The notes below the pieces were generated by a model, which had not been told where the DNA came from, did not search any database, and saw nothing but the letters and a program-made list of their open reading frames with translations. This document shows, one piece after another, positions 1 to 6,715 of a stretch of DNA of 7,373 bases. The DNA lies in the NCBI GenBank assembly GCA_020025175.1, contig JAHHSM010000085.1, positions 1 through 7,373 on the forward strand, written 5' to 3'. The position numbers and the translations under genes are program-made. This stretch comes from Oscillospiraceae bacterium. Lineage in GTDB: Bacteria > Bacillota > Clostridia > Oscillospirales > Oscillospiraceae. The stretch's first letter is position 1. Each line of letters opens with the position of its first letter.

Positions 1-1019
1 GTCTGCTCAATTTCCTTTATGCAGACTTTGATGCGTGCCTGACGGATGCAGAAACACAATGTGAGCCAGAGCACCAGCAGATTGATTTTCATTGTGCCTG
101 TGAAGCCGAACAGCAACTTTTTGATTACTACTGCCTTGAGAAAACGGTACAGCAGTTCCGTGCTGTACTTTGGTCTTCGGTTTACACGATGATATGTCCG
201 CCCTTTATGCGCCAGCGGACAAAAAAAGAGCTCTCAGAGTACATTGCGTATCTGAAAGCTCTGCAAAAGAAACTGTCTGACTGTGTGGAGTTTATTTTGG
301 ACCCGGACTACTATCCGGGGGTACTAGGGAAAATGACGGCGCAGCAGCGGTATGCCTATTACTGCAAGATAATGGGCTGTAATGCTCGATGTGAATATAC
401 CTATGCGTTTGATTTTCCGGCTTATGGACAGAATCCGCTGTCCCGATATTTTAACCTTGCTGATTTGGTGGGAACGGAAGTAGAAGCAGATGACCCGGAG
501 TTGCAGGAATTTTGCAAGCGGTATCATACCACGGATGTGGATATAGACGCTTATCAGCATGATGACGGCAATCTGATTACCGGCTTCCAGTGTAATTCTC
601 TGGAAGAAATGCTGATGTTTGAACTGTGGCAGATGATGCTGGAGGGAGTAAAGCTTCGCAAATGCAAACGCTGTGGGAAGTACTTCATCATGAAGGGAAA
701 TTATGAGGCTAATTACTGCGACCGGGCGGCAGATGGAACAACTCGTACCTGTCAGGAGCTGGCGGCTCAGGAAAATTATAAAAGGAAAATGGCGGACAAT
801 GCCGCCATTCCCTTGTATCAGAAGTATTATAAGCGCTACGCCGCCCGTGTTCGGGTGAAGCAAATCAAGGAGCCGGACTTCAAAAAATGGAAGTATCAGG
901 CAATGACCAAGCGTGACGAATGCACGGGCGGGAGGATTACCCTGCAGGAGTTTGAAGCCTGGATGGAGGATAGTTTTCCTAATCGGAAAAAGAAAGAAAC
1001 AGAAGGCAATCATTCATAA
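1..1019 (+). CDS. DUF6076-like protein with Cys zinc-ribbon-like motif, 5' end cut by window
   Basis: The reading frame is open from base 3 to the TAA at 1017-1019 (338 residues visible), so the real start lies upstream. The first in-window ATG (189) has no Shine-Dalgarno site, and the 62 codons before it read like ordinary protein. The clearest feature is a four-cysteine motif: CKRCGKYF (codons from 657), then YC and TC about 15 and 26 residues after the second Cys. This resembles the CxxCG-[RK]-x-F...YC...C zinc-binding tail of CGNR-type proteins. A basic, Tyr-rich helical tail (LYQKYYKRYAARVRV) and GGRITLQEFEAWMEDSF follow. This arrangement matches my recollection of DUF6076 proteins of Clostridia, whose function is unknown. 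No membrane segment is seen in the visible part. A zinc-dependent DNA- or RNA-binding role is inference from the motif and basic tail only. It is followed after 11 bases by an SGNH hydrolase, probably in the same transcript. Confidence 0.75.
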   Translation, partial: LLNFLYADFDACLTDAETQCEPEHQQIDFHCACEAEQQLFDYYCLEKTVQQFRAVLWSSVYTMICPPFMRQRTKKELSEYIAYLKALQKKLSDCVEFILDPDYYPGVLGKMTAQQRYAYYCKIMGCNARCEYTYAFDFPAYGQNPLSRYFNLADLVGTEVEADDPELQEFCKRYHTTDVDIDAYQHDDGNLITGFQCNSLEEMLMFELWQMMLEGVKLRKCKRCGKYFIMKGNYEANYCDRAADGTTRTCQELAAQENYKRKMADNAAIPLYQKYYKRYAARVRVKQIKEPDFKKWKYQAMTKRDECTGGRITLQEFEAWMEDSFPNRKKKETEGNHS

Positions 1020-1023
1020 GGAG
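1018..1023 (+). promoter_or_regulatory. Shine-Dalgarno site of the SGNH hydrolase, overlapping the upstream stop
   Basis: AAGGAG shares its first two bases with the TAA stop of the preceding gene and sits 7 bases before ATG 1031. This fixes the start of the hydrolase and suggests translational coupling of the two genes. Confidence 0.8.
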
Positions 1024-1030
1024 TTTCTAT

Positions 1031-1603
1031 ATGAGAATACTGATGCTGGGAAACAGCTTTACTTCTACCAATCATATGCCGCAAATGCTTGCGCAGCTCA
1101 CCAGAGCAGAGGTAGTCTGCCACACCCGTGGGGGAGCCAGACTTTCGGAGCACCTGAACCCTGCCACACGGTTAGGGGCTCGGACACAGGCAGCGCTCCG
1201 GGAGGAGCAATGGGATTATGTTGTGTTGCAGGAGATGAGCAATGGGCCCGTGACCTCACCGAAGCGCTTTTTTAGCAGTGTGGAGGCGCTATGTAAGCTG
1301 ATTGTCCAAAACGGTGCCGTTCCGGTTCTCTATGCCACATGGGCTTATCAGAAGGATGGTGCCAAACTGGCGGCTGTTGGCATGGACTATGAGGAAATGT
1401 ATCACCGAATGCACGATGCGTACCATCAGGCAGCGGAGCAGAATCACGCTCTGATTGCCGATGTCGGACAGCGGTTTTATACATTATCGGAAAGTCGGAA
1501 TCTCTATGGGGCGGACGGCGTTCATCCAAATGAATTGGGTTCCGAAATTGCAGCAGAAACCATAGCGGAGGTCATTTTGCACAGACAGGAAGGCAGAGTC
1601 TAA
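1031..1603 (+). CDS. SGNH/GDSL-family hydrolase, small cytoplasmic
   Basis: A 190-residue protein with the hallmarks of an SGNH esterase-like fold. Block I is LGNSFT (residues 6-11), with Ser9 the expected nucleophile. A GG pair at 34-35 fits the block II oxyanion glycine. VVLQEMSN (64-71) fits the position of block III, with Asn71 a possible oxyanion residue. GADGVHPN (160-167) is block V, with the catalytic Asp162-x-x-His165. The wording GNSFT...LQE...DGVHP is close to DUF4886-type SGNH proteins. There is no signal peptide or lipobox, so it probably acts in the cytoplasm. The natural substrate (acyl ester, acetylated sugar or other) cannot be read from the sequence. The start is supported by AAGGAG 7 bases upstream. 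It lies 11 bases behind the DUF6076-like gene and converges on the res gene, with a hairpin between them. The hydrolase fold is fairly certain; the role is not. Confidence 0.85.
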   Translation: MRILMLGNSFTSTNHMPQMLAQLTRAEVVCHTRGGARLSEHLNPATRLGARTQAALREEQWDYVVLQEMSNGPVTSPKRFFSSVEALCKLIVQNGAVPVLYATWAYQKDGAKLAAVGMDYEEMYHRMHDAYHQAAEQNHALIADVGQRFYTLSESRNLYGADGVHPNELGSEIAAETIAEVILHRQEGRV

Positions 1604-1687
1604 TGGAACAGACTCACTGAACCCGTTTTATTGAGTATTTTCCTATAATTTATTCCTATTTAGAATGATAGTTAGCGAAAATGAAAT

Positions 1688-1730
1688 CCCCCATTGTTAG
1701 ATAGTACATTACACTGTCTAACAATGGGGG
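1688..1730. terminator. Strong hairpin, probable bidirectional terminator between convergent genes
   Basis: Left arm CCCCCATTGTTAGATAGT (1688-1705) pairs with ACTGTCTAACAATGGGGG (1713-1730) around a 7-base loop. That is 18 pairs with a single T-G wobble. It lies 84 bases after the hydrolase stop and 13 bases beyond the res stop (on the - strand), where a shared terminator is expected. The tails are T-rich but interrupted: TATTTACAGTATTTT on the + side and ATTTCATTTT on the - side, so it is not a textbook U-run terminator. The rest of the 1604-1743 gap holds nothing I can assign. Confidence 0.7.
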
Positions 1731-1743
1731 TATTTACAGTATT

Positions 1744-4362
1744 TTACAGGTTTTTTATAATTTCCACAAACTGGTTCATGCTGACCGCACCATCCGGCAA
1801 ATTATCACTATTTTTGCAAACCATGTAGTAGCGATAATCATTACCGGCAGCATATCGCCAGGCATTGCCGAGCGCAATCTTTTCAAGGCTGTCATCATTA
1901 TTTTGGAGATGTTTACCCTTTGTCTCTGCAAAAATGATCTTACCACTCTCTGTTCTGAGCATAACATCGGGATAATGATTGATAAAGCCATTGATACAGA
2001 AACCTTGACGGGCAATGTTCCGGTGCCACCAGCGAACATTAGGTAGGGCAGTCAATTCAACGATCAACTCCCTTTCCAATCCGTTCATCTCTTCTTCCGC
2101 CTGATAAAGGGAGCCACCGAGCATATCAGTGCTAATTGCAGGATGAATAGACTGGGGCAGGCTATAAGATGGTTCACAGACAATACGACCGGTCTCCAGC
2201 CATTGTTTGAAGGTTTCACGATAATGCTCTGTCAGTAGACTTTCGATCTTTTCCCTGATTTTTAATGCAAATCCCAATGGAGATTTCTCCATTGCTGCAA
2301 GCTGAGCCTTGTCCATATCGCCTACAATGCGGTCTACATATGCCTTAAGTTCAGCGGCATCCACCATGTTCAACTTGTTGAGCTGTTTGAACATCATTTC
2401 TTTGCACTGGCGAACACGATTTTCCGGAGGCAGTGCATTAAAATACTTTTTGAAGTATTCCTGATCTGCGCTGGACATTTTGAACACTTTCGGCTTGCCG
2501 CCTTCGTCCTGACGAACATCCACCTTGGCAATTTCATCGTCAGCGCTGTTAAAATCAATGTCATAGGCTTTTCCCTTCAGGGTAAAGCCTTCTGCCAGCT
2601 GTTCTTTTTCCAGCAGCTCTAAGAGTCCATCGCTGAACAGGGATTCCGGGATAGACTGGAAAAACTGAGGAATTTTCAATGTTTTGATTTCTTCTGCAAA
2701 TTCCGGCTTCACGAAGAAAGAATTCACGTGATCACGCACCTCCCAGGAAGTGCCCTGCATAAAGGGATCATCTTCCGACTGCTTCATTTGCTGATTGTGA
2801 GATTCATAGGCCGCAGCGCCTTCCTGCAGCATGGTATCCACTTTGCTGGTTTGCGTATCTTGACCAGTGGCAGCAGCCTGTCTGCGCTCCAATTCTCTGC
2901 AAATCTCCTCTGGATCAAAGTCCAGGAACTCTTCGGCAGGAAAATCTTCGTGCGGCTCCTGAATTTCAACCTGCACAGGTTCCGGCTCGGGAATCACAGG
3001 AATTTCCGGAGTGGGGAGACGGTAATCTTTATCCGTAAAACCTGCATTGTTTAATCCCTTGATGATTTTTCGGACGGTTTCATCAAAGTGGGCGGACGAG
3101 GTAAGCACATAGGACATGTTAAGGGACGATTGCCTGTGCTGTACCGTATGGGGAAGCCGGAGAATACGGCCTAAAATCTGCTCCACATCCACCTGACTGG
3201 TCTTGTTTGCCAGAGAAGCCAGAATATATGCAAAGGGGCAGTCCCAGCCTTCTTTCAAGGCATTGACCGTAATAATGTACCGTATCGGGCAGTCACGGGA
3301 CATGAGATCCACATTTTTAAGCTCGTTGATTTCGGCGGTACGAATAGCAATATGACTTTCCGGGATGTGCATATCCACCAGATTTTTTCTGAGTTTTTCA
3401 AAGGTCGTACTATCTTCTTTTCCACGGGGCTGTGCCTGTAAAAGAGCAATCGGACGGATATATCGACCGGTGCGGGATTCTTCTGCAACGGCGATTTCTT
3501 CCAGCTTGTTCCGTAAATCAATGGTATCAGCCAGAACTTCCCCCTGATTGTTTCGGTTATAGACAATGACCGGCAGCTTTACCATGTTTTCACGCTTGAG
3601 CTGCACGGCGTCCACATAGGAAATGATGTTGCTTTCCTTCTTCGGGGTAGCCGTCAAATCCAAAATAAAGCAGGGGTTGAAATCAGCCAGCATTTGAATA
3701 CTCAAATCGGAGCGGGCATGGTGGCTCTCGTCCACGATTACCAGCGGGGAAAGCTGATTGATGATTTGGAACAGTGCCGTATCATCTGCCTTTTCAATCT
3801 TGACTTCCGGCTTGCCCAAAACCTTGGCAAAATCCGCAAGGTTGCTGTTTTCCTGATAGGCTTTCAGCACTTCCTTGCCACGACCACGGAAAGAATCATA
3901 GGACAGCACCATAATGGACAGCTGTTCCGTAACAGCGGTGGGATTGAAATTCTGGCCGTTCAGCAGTTCCTGCTTGGTATAAACCTCTACACGCCCGCCG
4001 AAATCCACATCGATCTTCTGACGGTAAGCGTGATGGGGATTTTTCAGTGCTTTGACTGTCTGAGCAAGAATTGCATCCGACGGGACGAGCCAAACCACCA
4101 CCTTGGTTTTGGTCACAGGCAGTGCATCAAAAATGGGACGGATGGCGTTGCAGGCGAGGAAAGTCTTGCCGCCGCCGGTGGGAACCTTAAAGCAAAGGGT
4201 CGGAACCCCGGGCATAATATCCTGATAGTGACCGAGAGAGGGTGCGCCTTTTTCATTCCAGAAGAATCGGAATGCATAGTCATAGTTTTTCGTCTGGTTC
4301 AGCAGTTCTAGGTAATGCTTTAAGTCTGCAATAACCGTTCGCTGATAAGATTTCAGTTCCAT
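1744..4362 (-). CDS. res: Type III restriction endonuclease Res subunit (SF2 helicase plus PD-(D/E)xK nuclease)
   Basis: An 872-residue motor and nuclease subunit that cuts unmodified DNA together with Mod. The SF2 helicase core is complete: Walker A PTGGGKT (61-67), motif Ia-like LVPSDAIL (92-99), Walker B/motif II DESHH (211-215), motif III LTATP (236-240), NALKEGWDCPF (367-377, motif V region) and motif VI QILGRILRLP (395-404). A Pro/Glu-rich acidic linker spans about 448-500. The C-terminal nuclease carries YPDV (PD at 798-799) followed after 13 residues by AETKGK (Glu813, Lys815), the PD...ExK pattern of Type III Res nucleases. It is somewhat shorter than the roughly 970 residues known for EcoP15I Res but lacks no visible motif. 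The start at 4362 has AAGGAGGT 8 bases upstream. It lies 14 bases after mod and is clearly co-transcribed. A less likely alternative is a Type III-like helicase-nuclease without restriction, but the adjacent Mod argues against this. Confidence 0.93.
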   Translation of the reverse strand: MELKSYQRTVIADLKHYLELLNQTKNYDYAFRFFWNEKGAPSLGHYQDIMPGVPTLCFKVPTGGGKTFLACNAIRPIFDALPVTKTKVVVWLVPSDAILAQTVKALKNPHHAYRQKIDVDFGGRVEVYTKQELLNGQNFNPTAVTEQLSIMVLSYDSFRGRGKEVLKAYQENSNLADFAKVLGKPEVKIEKADDTALFQIINQLSPLVIVDESHHARSDLSIQMLADFNPCFILDLTATPKKESNIISYVDAVQLKRENMVKLPVIVYNRNNQGEVLADTIDLRNKLEEIAVAEESRTGRYIRPIALLQAQPRGKEDSTTFEKLRKNLVDMHIPESHIAIRTAEINELKNVDLMSRDCPIRYIITVNALKEGWDCPFAYILASLANKTSQVDVEQILGRILRLPHTVQHRQSSLNMSYVLTSSAHFDETVRKIIKGLNNAGFTDKDYRLPTPEIPVIPEPEPVQVEIQEPHEDFPAEEFLDFDPEEICRELERRQAAATGQDTQTSKVDTMLQEGAAAYESHNQQMKQSEDDPFMQGTSWEVRDHVNSFFVKPEFAEEIKTLKIPQFFQSIPESLFSDGLLELLEKEQLAEGFTLKGKAYDIDFNSADDEIAKVDVRQDEGGKPKVFKMSSADQEYFKKYFNALPPENRVRQCKEMMFKQLNKLNMVDAAELKAYVDRIVGDMDKAQLAAMEKSPLGFALKIREKIESLLTEHYRETFKQWLETGRIVCEPSYSLPQSIHPAISTDMLGGSLYQAEEEMNGLERELIVELTALPNVRWWHRNIARQGFCINGFINHYPDVMLRTESGKIIFAETKGKHLQNNDDSLEKIALGNAWRYAAGNDYRYYMVCKNSDNLPDGAVSMNQFVEIIKNL

Positions 4363-4370
4363 AGTGACGC

Positions 4371-4378
4371 ACCTCCTT
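4371..4378 (-). promoter_or_regulatory. Near-perfect Shine-Dalgarno site of res, overlapping the mod stop
   Basis: On the - strand AAGGAGGT begins inside the TAA stop of mod (4379-4377) and ends 8 bases before the res ATG. This is an unusually strong site, so res translation should be efficient and coupled to the end of mod. Confidence 0.85.
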
Positions 4379-5966
4379 ACAATCTGGAAATATCTCTGGG
4401 GATTTTCTTAAAGACAATACCCATCTGGGTTAGCTTTTCTTCGCTGATCGAGCAGCGGTCGGCGTAAATGACGGTTGTTTCTGCCTTTTCCTTAATGGTA
4501 GACAGGAAGGCATAATCCAGAATGGTGACCGTTTGCGGTTCATAGTAGAAGTAGTAGGCGGCATCGTTGTGAGAGCCGAGGAAATAGGCGTTTTCGGATG
4601 ATGCGGGTGCGTAAGGTGCTTTCGTTTCCATGAACCAGATATATTCCCGAATCTTTTCGGTTTCTACTGCTTCGTTGAGATTCTCGCCAAGGAGCAGAGG
4701 TTCTCCCAAATCATAGAAACTGAAATTACCGCCGGTACCAGAAATAGCTTTGCTGCCCTCTCCATAGCCGTTAATCACACGCTTTACCCGTTCAGCGGTG
4801 ATGCTGTCGGCATAATCCATCATTTCAACCAGAATAAACTTGCGATTGCCACCATCAGCTTTGTTCGTGTTCAGAACAGCGTGTGCAGTGGTGCCAGAAC
4901 CAGCAAAGGAGTCAAGAATGATGGAATCTGGATCAGATGAGATTTGAAGGATACGTTCAAGTAGCCGAGTGGGCTTAGGTGTATCGAACGGTGTATCACC
5001 CACAAAAATCTCCTTGATTTCTTTTTTTGCCTCCTGAGTATGGCCGACTTCTTCGTAGGGCCAAAACGTCTGAGGAACAACTCCATCGGCTACTTCTGAC
5101 AGATAGATTTTAGGTGCGGGGACATTGTTGCCATCCTTGCCCCACCAAATTCTTCCCTCATTGTCAAGCTCCTTAAATTTTTCTTCGGACACTCTCCAAT
5201 AGGACCCTGCTGGTGGAGCTTCAATTACACGTCCACTGGGACAAGTGATTGAATATGTTCCTTTACTATAAAAATTTCTTGCGGCTAAGTTATTAGGTCG
5301 CCATAATCCACGGGGGTCGTTATCAGGGTTTTTGTATGCCTTATTTTGTTTTTCTGTACGAGGCATTTTGTGAGGAATCCATTTATCTGCATTTTTTCCA
5401 AACACTAAAATATAATCGTGATCTTCCGAGAAATGCTTTGCTGTACTCTTAGGAGCGTAATTCTTTCGCCAGATAATTGTTGTTATAAAATTATGTTCGC
5501 CAAAAATTTCGTTGCAAAGCATCCGTAAGTTATAAAACTCCGTATCATCAATACTGATAAAAATAGCACCATCCTCAGCCAGCAGCTTTTGCAGCAGCTT
5601 CAGCCGAGGGTACATCATGCACAGCCACTTGTCATGGCGGGTCAGATCTTCGCCCTCTTTACCAACCACTTCACCCAGCCACTTCTTGATTTTCGGGTCG
5701 TTGACATTGTCGTTATAGACCCACCCTTCGTTGCCGGTATTATAGGGGGGATCGATGTAGATACACTTCACCCGTCCCTCATACCGGGGCAGCAGGGCTT
5801 TCAGGGCTTCCAGATTATCTCCCCGAATAATCATATTCTCACTGCCGTTGTCCTCATTGTGCTGACCATTTTCGTCATAGCTGTATTTTCGATCCAACAC
5901 CCGGAACGGTACCTCCTGGTGGTGGTTGATGACTTTCTCTTTTCCAATCCATTCAAGTGTTGGCAT
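4377..5966 (-). CDS. mod: Type III DNA methyltransferase Mod (beta-class adenine-N6)
   Basis: A 529-residue modification and recognition subunit, expected to transfer a methyl group from S-adenosylmethionine to adenine N6 in a short asymmetric site and to give Res its specificity. Catalytic motif IV DPPYNTG is at 72-78. The SAM-binding motif I, DSFAGSGTT (FxGxG), is at 352-360. Motif IV before motif I, with the recognition segment between, is the beta-class order of Type III Mods. The N-terminus (PTLEWIGKEKV, then GDNLEALKALLP at 49-60) matches the widespread family I know from Mod-Res pairs. The target-recognition region should fall at about 165-295; the C-terminal 120 residues are probably for subunit contacts. 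The start at 5966 has GGAGAAG about 5-7 bases upstream. The segment 5221-5580 (residues about 130-249) is near 36% G+C by hand count against about 50% on either side, consistent with exchange of the recognition region. A run of six C encodes Pro-Pro of DPPY. No tandem repeats suggesting phase variation were seen. Confidence 0.94.
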   Translation of the reverse strand: MPTLEWIGKEKVINHHQEVPFRVLDRKYSYDENGQHNEDNGSENMIIRGDNLEALKALLPRYEGRVKCIYIDPPYNTGNEGWVYNDNVNDPKIKKWLGEVVGKEGEDLTRHDKWLCMMYPRLKLLQKLLAEDGAIFISIDDTEFYNLRMLCNEIFGEHNFITTIIWRKNYAPKSTAKHFSEDHDYILVFGKNADKWIPHKMPRTEKQNKAYKNPDNDPRGLWRPNNLAARNFYSKGTYSITCPSGRVIEAPPAGSYWRVSEEKFKELDNEGRIWWGKDGNNVPAPKIYLSEVADGVVPQTFWPYEEVGHTQEAKKEIKEIFVGDTPFDTPKPTRLLERILQISSDPDSIILDSFAGSGTTAHAVLNTNKADGGNRKFILVEMMDYADSITAERVKRVINGYGEGSKAISGTGGNFSFYDLGEPLLLGENLNEAVETEKIREYIWFMETKAPYAPASSENAYFLGSHNDAAYYFYYEPQTVTILDYAFLSTIKEKAETTVIYADRCSISEEKLTQMGIVFKKIPRDISRL

Positions 5967-5984
5967 ATCTCTTCTCCATTCGCT

Positions 5985-6419
5985 TTAGATTAGGCGTAAC
6001 TGCGCATCGGTAAGCAGGTTATTTTTCTTGAGCTGACTTTTTAGGCACTGTTTGAATGTTTCTTTTGCCGCCGAGTGCAGTGCTTCGTTGAGATAAACAA
6101 TCCCAATTACTGTTTGCAGCTGCCGGTCCAGTGCATCTAAGCCTGTATCGTTGTAAAAACTCATGTCCACAGCATATACATATAGTCCTGTGAAGCAGGT
6201 AGTATTATTGATAAACGGACCGTATTCCCTTAAATATTTCTGTAGCGTGTGCCACTTATCCTCTTTATCCTTTGATATAATTGCCGAAGCTGCATCTGAA
6301 GCCTTTTGAGCGGCTCGTAGTGCTGAATGTGTGACCTCTGCCGCCTTCTTTACACACTCAAAAATTTTTACGGTGATATCTTGATCTTCCAATTTTATGG
6401 TTTGATTCATTTCAGACAT
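5985..6419 (-). CDS. Uncharacterised 144-aa protein, first gene of the mod-res operon
   Basis: I do not recognise this protein. It starts at ATG 6419 with AGGAG 10 bases upstream; a second in-frame ATG three codons later (6410) is possible but less well placed. Residues about 18-50 form an Ala-rich predicted amphipathic helix (CVKKAAEVTHSALRAAQKAS). A more ordered-looking middle follows (KYLREYGPFINNTTCF, 61-76, then LYVYAVDMSFYND). Next is a hydrophobic stretch TVIGIVYLNEAL (103-114), too polar around it and too short to call a membrane segment. The C-terminus is basic (KQCLKSQLKKNN). There is no signal peptide, Cys/His metal motif or helix-turn-helix that I can see. It ends 18 bases before mod and shares its promoter, so its job is probably tied to the restriction system: a control, chaperone or accessory factor. 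A cargo gene with no functional link remains possible. Confidence 0.75.
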   Translation of the reverse strand: MSEMNQTIKLEDQDITVKIFECVKKAAEVTHSALRAAQKASDAASAIISKDKEDKWHTLQKYLREYGPFINNTTCFTGLYVYAVDMSFYNDTGLDALDRQLQTVIGIVYLNEALHSAAKETFKQCLKSQLKKNNLLTDAQLRLI

Positions 6420-6554
6420 TCAAAAGCAACTCCTATCTGTACAGATTTTTCTCGGCGTTTTGGGTTCGGTTTCCTCTTGTAGTCCTGAGCCTATATCAAA
6501 AACACCTATAGAATTTTAATCATTTTGACAACTCTATTAGATAAACTTAATTAA

Positions 6555-6583
6555 ATTATATCAAAAAATTGCAAACTGAGCAA
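6555..6583 (-). promoter_or_regulatory. Predicted extended -10 promoter of the 144-aa/mod/res operon
   Basis: On the - strand, TTGCTC (6583-6578) is followed after 17 bases by TATAAT (6560-6555), with TGA directly before it, giving the extended -10 TGATATAAT. The -35 is weak (TTG only), but a perfect extended -10 can compensate. Transcription would begin near 6548, leaving a leader of about 130 bases before the ATG at 6419. A partial second copy of the -10 region (TTTTTGATATA) lies at 6502-6492 and could be a weaker additional start. Confidence 0.55.
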
Positions 6584-6584
6584 G

Positions 6585-6602
6585 TTAGATTTCAAAGTCT
6601 AA
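6585..6602. promoter_or_regulatory. Imperfect palindrome, candidate operator between divergent promoters
   Basis: TTAGATTTCAAAGTCTAA has arms TTAGA/TCTAA with two further matching pairs inside (7 of 9 positions pair, one more is a wobble). It lies directly upstream of the -35 of the mod-res operon and about 50 bases upstream of the -35 of the helicase promoter. That position suits a dimeric regulator acting on either gene. No regulator gene is seen in the window, so the role is inference. Confidence 0.3.
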
Positions 6603-6652
6603 TGGGAAAGAATCAAGCCAGATAGTGCGCTTAAAGCCTGTGTAATTACTGA

Positions 6653-6681
6653 TTGTAGAAACAAGCAGAAACTGATATAAT
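6653..6681 (+). promoter_or_regulatory. Predicted extended -10 promoter of the helicase gene
   Basis: TTGTAG (6653-6658), a 17-base spacer, then TATAAT (6676-6681) preceded by TGA, again giving TGATATAAT. Transcription would start near 6688, about 28 bases before ATG 6716. The -35 is weak, as in the divergent promoter. Confidence 0.6.
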
Positions 6682-6715
6682 CATTTGTATTGAATGAATG
6701 TTTCTGGGGGATATC

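Noticed and set aside
324..1013. Long - strand open frame opposite the DUF6076-like gene
   Set aside because: It is antisense to a gene with a recognisable Cys motif; its translation is rich in Ile/Leu/His with no motif and no proper start site.
1612..1636. ACTCA...TGAGT as a hairpin terminator of the hydrolase
   Set aside because: Only five pairs form around a long loop; the 18-bp hairpin at 1688 is a far better candidate.
1631..1649. TTGAGT and TATAAT after the hydrolase gene as a + strand promoter
   Set aside because: The spacing is only 7 bases, no -35 is present at 17 bases, and no + strand gene follows.
3694..4311. 205-codon + strand open frame inside res
   Set aside because: It lies opposite the conserved helicase motifs of Res, and the translation shows no family features; it is a by-product of the codon use of the real gene.
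5022..5028. A7/T7 runs (in mod here; also at 221-227 and 6723-6729) as phase-variation switches
   Set aside because: Seven bases is ordinary in sequence of this composition, most encode Lys-Lys, and all frames are intact. No tandem repeats accompany them.
5589..5993. 134-codon + strand open frame opposite the start of mod
   Set aside because: It is antisense to the DPPY region of mod and has no Shine-Dalgarno site. The hydrophobic translation reflects the opposite strand.
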